From Chloranthus sessilifolius (Eukaryota > Streptophyta > Magnoliopsida > Chloranthales > Chloranthaceae): a stretch of 64,000 bases of DNA. A program made the position numbers and the translations under genes. The notes beneath the pieces were generated by a model. It was not told the DNA's origin, did not search any database, and saw only the letters and a program-made list of their open reading frames with translations. Each line of letters begins with the position of its first letter. The stretch's first letter is position 1. Location of the stretch: the NCBI GenBank assembly GCA_021018995.1, contig CM037590.1, positions 102,735,097 to 102,799,096 on the forward strand, given 5' to 3'. This document shows positions 10,975-21,824 of this stretch, in pieces.

Positions 10975-13900
10975 TTAATCATAGGCTTGTAGCTGAGGAA
11001 CCAGCAGTACCTCAGTTGTCATTTCCTCAAGCTTTGAGTGGCCCTACCCCTTTTGATAAGGGGAATGCATAGATAGAGGAGATGATGGAGACCTTTAAGC
11101 AGGTAAAAATTAATTTGCCCCTGCTTGATGCAATTAGATAGGTTCCAACCTATGCCAAATTTCTGAAAGACCTTTGTACCCAGAAAAGAAAAGCTAGAGG
11201 CCATTTGTCCAAAAAGGTCTTTGCAACTGATACAATTAATTCTGTATTAAACATGACAATGTCAGAGAAGTTGCAAGACCCAGGGATATCCACTATTCCC
11301 TGCATAATTAGAGACCACACAATTGGAAGGGGCCTTCTAGACCTTGGAGCCAATGTTAACCTGCTGTCATACAGTGTGTATCAACAGCTAGATTTGGGAG
11401 AGCTAAAACCCACTCCCATTGTGATGTTGATGGTTGATAGGTCTGAAAGGAGACCCATGGGAGTGGTTGAGGATGTCTTGGTGGGGGTGGACAAGTTCTT
11501 TTATCCTGCAAACTTCCTTATTTTGGACATGGGCTGCAGCAAGAGTACATCCCCTATACCTATTATTTTGGGCAGGCCATTCTTGGCCACAGCCAATGCT
11601 TGCATTCAATGCAGGTCAGGGATCATGGAGATAACTTTCGAACATATGAAGGTTGAACTTAATGTGTACAACCGTGTAAAGTACCCTCAGCTGGAAAATG
11701 AGGAAAGCTTTACAGTGGAAGTACTAGAAGAAGTTGTTGAAGACGAATTGCCCACTCTGCTGGAGTGGGGCAACATTGTCACAAGTTTAACTGAAGTTTG
11801 GGACATGGTAGAAGAAGGAAGCCCTGTTGTTATGCTAGAAGACATGACCACATTGAAGTCTTCTGTGGGCTTAGTGCAGCATTCCATTTGGAAACCTACA
11901 TTGCTGCCCCTTCCTCAAACCAACAAAGCACCAATCCTGCCATCCACCCAACAAGCCCCTGATCTGGATCTTAAGAAGCTTCCAGAAATATTGAAATATG
12001 CTTTCCTTAAGAAAGATAAAAAACTTCCTGTGATTATCTCCTCCTCTCTTACCAATGAGCAAGAGGAAGAATTACTAACAATCTTGAGGAAGCATAAAAA
12101 GGCAATTGGCTGGACCATTGCAGATCTAGGAGGGATAGATGCATCAATCTGTATGCACAGGATTCATTTAGAGGAGGGCTCAACACCCTCCAGGGATATG
12201 CAGAGGAAATTGAATCCTCACATGCAGGAAGTGGTCCTCAAAGAAATCATCAAATTGTTAGATGCTGAGATAATTTACCCCATTTTTTATTCTGAATGGG
12301 TGACACCTATCCAAGTGGTGCCCAAGAAATCTAGCATAACAGTTATCACAACTAAGTTTGGAGAGCTGAGACCAGCCAGGGAGACCACTGGCTGGAGAGT
12401 TTGCATAGATTATCGGATGCTCAACTCTAAGACCAGAAAAGACCACTTCCCTCTCCCATTCATTGATCAAATTCTAGATAAGTAGGCTGGAAAAGCTTTT
12501 TACTATTTTCTTGATGGGTACTCAGGGTACAACCAGATCCCAGTGCACCCTCAAGACCAAGAGAAAAATACATTTACTTGTCCTTTTGGCACCTTTGCTT
12601 ACCGAAGGATTCCTTTTGGGCTGTGTAATGCCCCAGCCACCTTTCAGAGGTATATGTATGCCATATTCTCTGATATGATTGACAAATTCTTGAAAATTTT
12701 TATGGATGATTTTTATGTATATGGGGACAGTTTTGGCCAATGTCTACAGCACCTCCACCTGGTCTTGAAAAGATGTGAGGAGACCAATCTGGTCTTAAGT
12801 TGGGAAAAGAGCCACTTCATGGTAACACAAGGTATTGTGTTGGGCCATGTAGTCTCTAAAGAAGGGATTGAGGTAGATAAGGCCAAAGTTGACCTCATTA
12901 CAAATTTGCCCCCTCCAAGAATAATCAAACAAATCAAATCTTTTCTTGGACATGCAGGATTCTACAGGAGGTTCATTAAAGACTTCAGCAAAATTGTTAA
13001 ACCACTGTGGCACCTGCTCTGTCAGGATGTGCCCTTTGACTTTTCTGCTGAATGTCTTAAGGCTTTTGAAACTTTGAAGATTTGCCTCACCTCTACCCCT
13101 GTACTCCAAACACCTGACTATGCACTCCCCTTTGAGCTGATGTGTGATGCATCTGACTTGACAATAGGTGTTGTTTTGAGGCAAAGGAAAGATAAGCTGC
13201 CAGTGGTCATTGCCTATCTCAGCAAATCACTTGCTGAAGCTCAGCTGAATTACACCACAACTGAGAAAGAGCTTCTGGTAGTGATTTTTGCTGTTGACAA
13301 ATTTAGACCTTACCTACTTGGGTCTAAAATTGTAATCTTCACAGACCACTCAGCATTGAAATACCTTTTATCCAAGAAGGATGCTAAGCCCAGGCTGATT
13401 AGATGGATACTCCTGTTGCATGAGTTTAACATTAAAATCAAGGACAAAAAGGGTGTAGAAAATGTGGTGGCTGACCACTTGTCCAGAATTGTGTTGGAAA
13501 AAGGTGTTGATGACCTTGCTACTGATGTTTTCCCGGATGAGCAATTGTTTGCCATCCAATCCTTGATTCCTTGGTATGCACACATTCTGAATTATTTGGT
13601 TATAGGCAAGATTCCTACCCATTGGACCAAAGTGGACAAAGACCTATTTTTCTCACAGGTCAAATTCTTTTTCTGGGAGGAACCTTGATTATATAAGTAT
13701 TGTACAGACCAAATCATCTGAAAATGTGTTCCCAATAGTGATGTCCCCAGTATTCTGGCCATGTGCCATGAAAATGCCTGTGGGGACCACTTTAGTAGAA
13801 GAAAAATAGCTGACAAAATCTTGCAGTGTGGGTTCTATTGGCCTTCTTTATTCAGAGATGCCAATACACACTGCAGGACCTGTGAAAGATGTCAAAAATT

Positions 13901-14864
13901 AAGAGGGCTGTCCAAAAGAAGCTCAATGCCTTTGTAGCCCATCCTTGTTGTGGAACTGTTTGATGTGTGGGGTATCGACTTTATGGGCCCCTTTCCTCCT
14001 TCTAATGGTTATCATTTCATCTTAGTGGCAGTGGATTATATTTCGAAATGGGTAGAAGCTATTGCCATAAGAATCAATGATAATCAAGTTGTCCTCAAGT
14101 TTATAAAGTAGAGTATCTTCTCAAGATTTGGCACCCCTAGAGCCATTATCAGTGATGGGGGTAGCCATTTCTGCAATAGAAATTTCAAGAGCCTGCTCAA
14201 GAAATATTCTGTCACCCATAGGATTGCTACTCCCTACCACCCACAAACTAGTGTGCAAGTTGAAATTTCTAATAGGAAAATCAAGCACATCCTTGAAAAG
14301 ACTGTAAGGACTGACAGGAAGGATTGGGCTGACAAGCTAAATGATGCATTGTGGGCTTATAGGACTGCCTATAAAACTCCCATTGGTATATCCCCATTCA
14401 AACTGGTTTATGGCAAGGCTTGTCATCTCCCAGTAGAGTTAGAACACAGGGCCTATTGGGCCATTAAATATTTAAATCTAGACCTAACTTCTGTTGGTCA
14501 TCACAGGTTGTTGCAGCTGTCAGAATTGGATGAGCTGAGGATGGATGCATATGAAAATGCCCGGATCTACAAGGAAAGGTCTAAGGCTTTCTTTGACAAG
14601 GGTCTGTTAAGAAAGAGCTTCATGGCTGGTGACAAGGTTTGGTTGTTTAACTCTAAACTTAAATTTTTTTTTGGCAAACTAAAATCCAAATGGGAAGGTC
14701 CCTACATTGTCATAAGTGTTTCCTCGTCTGGTGTTGTGGAAATCAAGGATCCCAAGTCTGGGAAAACCTTGAAGGTGAATGGTCAGAGGCTTAAGCCTTG
14801 TTTCGAAAAACCTGTTGAACCCATAGACACCATTCACTTTCAAGGGGATCCTTCATTAAACTGA
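10975..14864 (+). pseudogene. pol: pol of B: protease, RT, RNase H, integrase (broken)
   Basis: One frame carries the whole block. The gag-protease junction is near 11090-11200; the protease active site DLGA is at 11340-11351. RT has WRVCIDYRMLN near 12390 and FMDD at 12699-12710 (the Athila form of YVDD). RNase H begins FELMCDASD near 13132. Integrase has an HHCC finger (about 13770-13900), Asp in WGIDFMGPF and ISDGGSHF, and Glu in VQVEISNRK, ending at 14864. Stops lie at about 11140, 12483, 13686, about 13718, about 13936 and about 14110. All catalytic motifs persist, so damage is mainly nonsense change. Confidence 0.9.
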
Positions 14865-15220
14865 TCCACAGGTGTGTCAATATTGTATCATATGTACTTT
14901 GACTTTGTTAGATTTTTTTTGCTTTCTCTTGTTCAAATTCTCTAGAAAATTTTAGTGGCCCCACCTGAATTTGGACCTGTCTGGTTTGAATTCTTTATGC
15001 TTGGTTTGATGATTACTGCTCTTGGATTGATGGTTTTTACCTGAATGCACAATGTTGGATGGTGATTTTTGTTGTCTATGCTTTAATGTTTGATCTTAAT
15101 GTGTCTGGGGATACCTATGGTAGAGAGTCATGCCTAGGATCCAGCCACAGCACAAATAGAAATGGTAGAACAGAGAGCACATGCTCTTTGTTTACTACTT
15201 TGCTGTTGCTGGGTTCAAAA
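14865..15220 (+). other. Spacer after B integrase
   Basis: T-rich non-coding sequence between pol and the repeat array. No ORF or signal is supported. Confidence 0.5.
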
Positions 15221-15560
15221 GGAGGCCAGGGAGACTCTCGCACAATTCAAAAAGAATACTTCATTAGCTGTCGCGAGATTCAAGTAAACCTGGGAACCTC
15301 TCGCGCGATCCAAATAGAGCATTTCACTAGCTATCGCGAGGTTAAGCAGGAAGCCAGGGAGACTCTCGCACAATTCAAAAAGAATACTTCATTAGCTGTC
15401 GCGAGATTCAAAGTCTATCACGAGATTCAAAGTGAACCTCAGAGCCTTTTACGCAATTCAAAAGGAGGCCTAGGAGCCTCTCACGCAATTCACATAGAAT
15501 TCTTCACAAGCTGTCACGCGCTTCAAGGTACACCTGGATGACTTTTGCGCAATCCAAGTT
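15221..15560 (+). repeat. Degenerate tandem array of about 60 bp units with TCGCG motifs
   Basis: Units carry CTCGCGCAATTCAAA-type, ACTTCACTAGCTGTCGCGAG-type and GGGAGCCTCTCGCG-type segments, five to six times. One near-identical stretch occurs at about 15230 and again at about 15358. Similar TCGCG/CGCGCAG words occur in the B U3 (6745-7200). It lies between pol and the promoter-like leader of the next ORF. Confidence 0.8.
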
Positions 15561-15923
15561 CTAATTAAACCTTCGCTAGGTTCCATTTCCAATCCCACAA
15601 CAGGATCTGTTCCAAAGTGCGCCAAACTTAGCGACAAGTATTTTAACCCCACGGTTGCCTCCCTTTCCAGTACTCCCTTCCTTCTTCACTGAGCGAAACC
15701 CTAGCTTTCAACGCTCTTCTCCCTCTCTTCCCCAGCGTCCATCCTACAACCCATCATTCACACCAGGAATCTATAGAGTTGTTCCTAACGTCATCCCCAT
15801 CAATTGCCCTCTGCTCAGAGATCTCGTGGTGCCCTATGCGACAGATCGAACCAAACCCTACAATTTTAGGGTAAGCACTCAAATCTCAGTCCCCATATCT
15901 CATATTCAAAAGTAGAGTTTGGA
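15561..15923 (+). promoter_or_regulatory. Promoter- and leader-like segment before the post-integrase ORF of B
   Basis: A TATTTTAA word at about 15638 is followed by a pyrimidine-rich stretch containing GAAACCCTAG (a telo-box-like motif common in plant leaders) and CTCTTCTCCCTCTCTTCCCC. The ATG follows at 15924. The composition looks like a host gene promoter plus 5' UTR, not retroelement coding sequence. Promoter activity is inference. Confidence 0.4.
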
Positions 15924-18900
15924 ATGGCCCCTAAGAGTGCACCAAAGAGAAGGGGCGAGGATAAGGCCCCTGTTGAGCCCGCTGCTAAGAAGGCCAAGAC
16001 TTCAAAGGCACCAAAAAAAGGGAAGGAGGTGGTTGAGGAGGTGGAGGAGCCAACCCCTGAGTTTTCTACACCCTTCGAGCTCATGGCTTCAATCCCCTTG
16101 GAGCCTGAGACAGCTTTCGACCTACCCTTCTTTGAGAAGGAGCCTCTCACTGCCCCTGCCATTCAATTCATGAGCAAGACTGGCCTGACACCATTGATGA
16201 GAGGAATACCAGCACTAGCCTACCCTAGGCTAGTGCAACTCGTTTACCAGCACATCAAGGTAATCAAGGATAAAGATGGGCAATCATGTTTTCTTGTGTT
16301 GATTGACGATTTTGAGATGTTAGTTAGCCCCAAGCAGATTGCAGAGGTATTGAGCATCCCAACCGCGTTTGACACTAGCTGTGGATATGGCCCCCCCTGA
16401 GTGCCTCAATTGATACAATTGCAAGGGCTTTGACTAGAGGATTAAAGGCCTTAGGGGATTCCATCAGAAGAAGAGAGTTGGAGCCTGGGCTCCTTTTCAT
16501 TGACCAGGTCCTAAGAAAGAACATATATTGCTCAGGCCATCAGCAGGAGAGGAGAGCTCCTATTGCTGATGCAGTCTGCTCCTTCTCTCTGGGCCATGGC
16601 TTCCATGAAGCCTAATTGATCTTTGAGGCAATGAAGGACCTGGTGGAGAAATTAGGGCAGAACAAGAAGCCACACACACTCCCCTATGCCAGAGTCATCA
16701 CCAAGCTGCTAATAAAGGGGGGGTACAAGATAGCAAAAACTGAGGGGACTACCACCCTTGCCCCTACAACTTTTGCCAAAAGGCAATGGGGAATCAGCAG
16801 GAGCCTGATGGAAGCATAGAAGAAGAAGAAGAAAGCTGAGGCTCAGGCCCCTCCCAAGCAATCTGAAGAAGCAGCTGTTACAAGGCCCACCCCTGTTACT
16901 ACAAAGGAGATTTCAGAGCCTGTCACTACCACCTTGCTTTGTTGCCCCACCCCCACCTTTTACTCCGGGCATCCCCTACCCCTATTCCATCTCTCTCACC
17001 CTCCTCTGTCCTCATCATTTATCCCCACACCCCTTCACATGATTGGTATCTGGGAGGAAATCACTCCCCATGTCAGCCCCTCCCCATCCCCTACACTACC
17101 TCAATACATAGCTCCAATACCCCCATCATCTTCACATAAACCACAGCAACCCTCCACTCATTTCCTACAAGAAAGAAAACCGACAACCACCCACATCTCC
17201 CTGTCACCACCCACAATCCCTTTCATCCCCACTGACACACCTAACATTGACCCAGACAACACTCCAGCCATGCCTACTACATCCCCACTCATAGACATAG
17301 ACCTCCACCTTAACACAACCATCGGATTCCAAGCCTTTATGGCTAGTTTCCTTGACACCATGCCCACCAATTACACCCCCCTCCTGGACTCCCCAAATCT
17401 ATCATAACATCACTCACCAGAACCCCAATCTCCTCCTCCCTCCACTTTCCATCATCCCCCTTCCTCACCTTTTCAATCTGTGCCATCTTCTACACAAACT
17501 CAACCTCCCAGCCCAGACACACTGACACTCATCCAAGACATCCAATCCCAATTATCCACTACTACACACACCCAGGACCAAATGCAAACTGAACTCACAT
17601 CCATCGAATCCACCCTACAGACATTAACCAACCCACCCATCCCTCCACAATCTACTCCAACCCCCCTGGTCCTTTCCCCTGACTCTCACATCCAAGACTC
17701 CAGCCCTGACTCCCAACCCCATCCACCTCCCATAATCCCTTTTATCCCCACAACCCACCCATTCCCTTTCATCCCTTTCACCATTTCCTTTTTTCCTCCC
17801 CCACCACCACCTACTCTTAGTGAGCCTCCTTTATTTTCTTTCCCCCCCATGCCTTCCATCCCCCCTGTTATCCTCCCCCCCCCCCAACATTCACTGACAA
17901 AAAGACCCAAACAGACCCAAAACCTGTTACCCTCCCCCAACAACTAGACTTACCCACTGATATCTCCACACCCCCCACCCAGGACCAATCACATTTTGCT
18001 CCTTCCACTTCTACTCTTCCTATTGCACCCAAATACTTCTTTTACATCCCTCCCTACCTCACCATCCTCCATGCCATGAGAGACAATCCCTACCTTAGGA
18101 GGGATGTCCTGAGGGGCATGGCCCAACTTAGACAATCTATTAAAACCCCCTGCTGCAGAAGATTGTTGAAATGGAGAAAGCCCACAGAAAGTAATTACTG
18201 GGTATCTCCTTGGGGTGGACTAATATCTTGGAGGCCTATCAAAAGGCCAAATCTATGGCTGCTTATCATCAGCTGAATTGGGAGCTGGAGAAAGCAACAA
18301 CTGCTGCAGAGAAGATGAAAGCAAGACTTTTCGAGAAGAGGCTCAACAATGCCTAGGAAATCTTCAGACTCCAAAAGGAAAATCCATGAAACAGACCTCC
18401 TCAAAGCCAAAATCTAAATAGCCTCATTGGAAGACGCATTGGCTGCTGCCAGAACTGCCGCTCAGCAGCCCATCCCACTCTCTATCTGTATGCCAAAGTC
18501 TGAGCCTAAAGCTACCCCAACCCCAGCTGCCTAGTCTGAGGAGGCACATCCACATGGCCAGCCAGATAAAGGGAAGGCCCCTGCTGCCCCTCCTTCATCA
18601 CCTCTTATAGAGCAGCCTCCACCTACCTAAACCCCTCCTGCACCCCCTACTGAGCAAACTTATCCTAAACAAAGGAAAATCACTGCTAAGAGGACTGTAT
18701 ACACAGCAGCCTCTATAAAAATTAGAAAATAAGCATTGCCATCGAGAGGCACATCCAAGCGGCCGACGAGTCCAGAAAGGAATCCCTCAACAACCCAGAG
18801 AAAAGAAAAAGGAAAATCGTGAGGGCATCAAACTCTCCAACAATGAGGAAACCACCAGCCCAACCAAAAAAGCCAAGGCAGCCAAAGAAAAAGAGTCCAG

Positions 18901-19049
18901 CTGAGAGCCAAGCTAAGAAGAAAGAGACTCCAGCTGCAAAGCAAGCAAGGAAGAAAAAGGACAAAGCTACACTGAGGAAATATGCAGAAAAGATGGGCTG
19001 GGACTGGTTCTCAGATTCAGATTTTGATTCCTCCTCCTCCTCCTCTTAA
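15924..19049 (+). pseudogene. Long post-integrase ORF of B (env position), broken
   Basis: It starts MAPKSAPKRRGEDKAP, a Lys-rich head resembling a nuclear localisation signal. A folded block follows (16140-16800) with GLTPLMRGIPALAYPRLVQL and a frameshift at a 7-C run near 16391. Next come stops at 16613 and 16817, a Pro/Thr/Ser-rich low-complexity segment (16920-17950), a coiled-coil-like stretch (about 18240-18400) and a Lys-rich tail ending DSDFDSSSSSS. It would be about 1000 residues. The position matches the env-like ORF of Athila elements. No signal peptide or membrane segment is visible, so an envelope role is not supported; the basic ends suggest nucleic-acid binding or nuclear targeting. 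Confidence 0.6.
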
Positions 19050-19558
19050 AAACCTAGATTGTACTTAGGCTCTTCTTTCCTTTCCCTTCTTATCTTCTCA
19101 TTGTAATTACAGTTGTACATATCTTCTCAGTTAATAGAATTTTTCTTCTTTTTGTATATTGATTTATGTCCCATATCTGTTCTGTGTGCTTGTTTATTTT
19201 TTATTTATTTTATATTTTTTAAATTAGTCTTAATATTATTCACTCTTGTCAATAACATGGGAGAGAATTTTGAGCACAGTACTAGCACTGCAGCTATTTC
19301 GACTCTGTTTGCATCAATGTGTTTTATCATTTGTGATTTTGTACTCGCGGAGCTATGATTCTTCTGCGCGCTTTTCCTTCTCATAAATGTATAGTTGTAC
19401 TATGTGAGAATATTAGTCCGCGAATCAAAGTGTATGAAGCTGCGCAATACACGGGATTATCTTAATTACCAAGGCTAAAATTAGACCATCATTTACTGTG
19501 AGCTCTCTTTTCCCATAATCAGTTGTACGATTTCTCATTCCTCAAACAATCCCAATTT
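19050..19558 (+). other. Non-coding segment of B before C1
   Basis: T-rich sequence up to the C1 target site. The last 200 bases look like the upstream part of a promoter whose downstream part, with a TATA word at 21501, lies beyond C1. No ORF is supported. Confidence 0.4.
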
Positions 19559-19849
19559 ATTGCTGATAAGTAGTGAAAAATACCATTTTTTACCCCTAAA
19601 CATGAGCCTTGAAAGACCCTTGAGAGGACTAAATAAGTGCTTTAGTGTTCATATTGCAGCTAACCAAAAAGACAGGTCCAAATCCGAAAACCATCCTAAA
19701 ATGATCAAAAAGCTGACAACGCATGTCAAACTCAAAGAGGGAGTGAAGAAATAGCCTCAGCAATGGCTAAAAAGGTCCTAAAAGAGCAAGAAAAGACCTG
19801 AAGAAGAAGAAGGATCCATTCGCAAAGAAGAATGGAAGCTAAAAGTTCA

Positions 19850-20105
19850 ATTCGCAAAGAACATCTACTATTCGCAAAGAACTTTGAACTTTGCGAAAAG
19901 AAGAGAAGTCCTTTGCGAAAAGACCTCCTGAAGCCAAAATGGTTTGCGAAAAGAAGAGAAGTCCTTTGCGAGAAGATCTCCTGAAGCCAGAGTCCTTTGC
20001 GAAAAAGATCTCCACGAAGCCAAAATGCTTTGCGAAAAGAGATTACGGAGCCAAAATGCTTTGCGAAGAGATTCGGAGCCAAACTACTTTGAAAAAAGCC
20101 CTTAA
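19850..20105 (+). repeat. TTTGCGAAAAG tandem array in C1 U3
   Basis: At least eight TTTGCGAAA or TTCGCAAAG words occur at 20-50-bp spacing, alternating with GAAGTCCTTTGCG, CTGAAGCCA and CCAAAATG segments. It lies about 350 bp upstream of the LTR TATA box, where enhancer repeats are common in LTRs. Confidence 0.85.
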
Positions 20106-20452
20106 ACTATGCGAAATGGCATTAGGGATTTACATTTCGTCCGAAGGTATTTCAAGAAACTTTGCACGCGGTCGTTTTAAAACAAGGACATTAGGAAGAT
20201 TACGAGCACGAACCAAAGGCATATTCCACCCATGTGAACACCCAAAGATGAAATTACTTGGCGGGAACTTCTAGAAGCTCAAACAGATTTTTGAATTACA
20301 TAGGAAATTGATGCCTCTATTTCTGATTGGTGAACGGATCAAGCATTTACGATTGGCGAGCAGATCTGGATCACGGTGCTCGACTCCTATTGGTTGATCT
20401 GAGATCTATCCAATTCGATTGGTTGATACACATCGAAATGGCTTAGGAAAAC

Positions 20453-20460
20453 TATAAATA
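20453..20460 (+). promoter_or_regulatory. TATA box of C1 LTR
   Basis: TATAAATA in AACTATAAATAGGCG. It is placed two thirds into the LTR, with a Cys/Thr-codon-like pyrimidine-rich R region after it. Confidence 0.65.
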
Positions 20461-21500
20461 GGCGAACCATTTGCCCAATTTGGGTATCCAGTTTTAGAGT
20501 TTTCATCTCTGTTTCCCCATTCGGTCGAAAGCTCATCGATTCCCTGTAATCCCTTCTTGTATTTTACCTTTGAGAGCCATTAGTGATTTGTACTTCAAAT
20601 TCAGTTCAAGGCATGTAATCGAGGGCTCTACGAGAAGCTCATTGTAAGTCGAGGCTCTCTAAGCCGTGCTACGTTGGATTTTAAAAGGTTCTTTGTAATT
20701 TGTGTCTTCTCCATTGGAGTCATGTCGAGGGTTCCAATGTTCACCTTAGTGCATTAGACTTCTTTAGATTCACTCATCGCATCCAACTTCCCTTAATTCA
20801 TCATCCACATGCGAATTAGCGTTGGTAACCTAATTCAAGCGACATTTACGATGTTCATGTTCTGAAATAAAGAATAGGCCACAGCTAGCTGATGATCTGT
20901 GACAAATCACAGCCATAAGTCTAAACCTATTCCTTAATTCGGATTTATTTCTCTTACATCTGTGCTGGTAGCCAGATGAAGATTGAATCTGCTCTGTTGA
21001 ACTACAGATTCTCCATTAAAATTCAAAGGCTAAAATACATGAAGCTATTATTTCTGCATTTGTCTTATTTTAAACACCTCCACAACTCGGATCTGGATCA
21101 TGTAGTTAGTTCTTTTCTTTATTTGCTTATAGTTAAATGTGACACAATCCAACACTCTCTTTTATCTATTCTTTTTTTTAGATAATTATAGAGCCAGATC
21201 TGGTAGCACAGATCTGGAGGTTTATCTTAAATTTTAAATCAATTCCCTGTGGACGATCTTGAAATACTTACTTACATTTAAAACTTGCTACAATTGGCCC
21301 TGATCTTGCAGGCCAGTGTTAGCCCCAATGTGCTGATATTCCTTTCATAAGTTAACATCCATATAACCTAGCATTCTTTAATTCTTTAATTTTTGATTCA
21401 TAATGCACACAATTATGGCACACTTGGAGCGACAACAATTGCCCTACTTGGAAAGAGACAAAACTTTAATATGCCAATTTATATTCCATCGTCCAAGTAT

Positions 21501-21507
21501 TATAAAT
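21501..21507 (+). promoter_or_regulatory. TATA-like element before the small ORF of B
   Basis: TATAAAT in AGTATTATAAATACGC, 75 bp upstream of ATG 21576, followed by a CT-rich leader. The spacing is right for a plant promoter. C1 inserted only 60 bp upstream. Confidence 0.4.
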
Positions 21508-21575
21508 ACGCAGTTAGTTCGTCTTCATCTCATCCTTTCTCCTCTAACCTTAGCAGTCCGGCCCTACCCTTAACC

Positions 21576-21824
21576 ATGGCGAATGACAAACCCACCGAGT
21601 TCCCAAACAAATTCTATCCTATGTGGTTGGACCCCCCACCGCCTAAAGAGCCGGACCCATTACAATTTCTTTGGGATGAGTATGAAGAAGTCCAGAGGAT
21701 CCTGGCTAAGCAAGAGAAGAAAAAGGAGAAGAGAGAGAAGAAGAGGCAAAAAATCGAACCACCTACATCTCCCCCACCATCTTCTTCAAACCCCCCACCA
21801 CCTGCTCAACACCCATCTCCATGA
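21576..21824 (+). CDS. Small ORF in the 3' region of B, 82 aa, unknown
   Basis: It opens MANDKPTEFPNKFYPMWLDP, continues with a highly charged helix EEVQRILAKQEKKKEKREKK and ends in a Ser/Pro tail. ATG 21576 has a good context (ACCATGGC) and is intact, unlike the other B ORFs. An upstream in-frame extension to 21393 would cross the C1 boundary, so it was not used. The composition fits a small nuclear or RNA-binding protein, but I recognise no family. It could be a spurious ORF. Confidence 0.35.
   Translation: MANDKPTEFPNKFYPMWLDPPPPKEPDPLQFLWDEYEEVQRILAKQEKKKEKREKKRQKIEPPTSPPPSSSNPPPPAQHPSP

Larger units (their letters stand above)
19564..21437 (+). mobile_element. Solo LTR C1 nested in B
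   Basis: It begins TGATAAGTAGTGAAAAATACC and ends GCGACAACA, flanked by the perfect 5-bp duplication ATTGC (19559-19563 and 21438-21442). No PBS, gag or pol lies between, so it is one LTR of 1874 bp left by LTR-LTR recombination. It has a TATA box at 20453 and a short-repeat array in U3. Its start resembles the reverse-strand LTR C2, which reads TGTTGAGTAGTGAAAAAT. Confidence 0.88.

Noticed and set aside
12795..13184. Minus-strand ORF of 129 codons in B pol
   Set aside because: Antisense to RT/RNase H, no domain.
15221..15560. CRISPR-like array
   Set aside because: The units are degenerate and contiguous without unique spacers, and the genome is a plant.
17158..17943. Minus-strand Gly-rich ORFs
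   Set aside because: Reverse complement of the Pro/Thr-rich low-complexity part of the B ORF.
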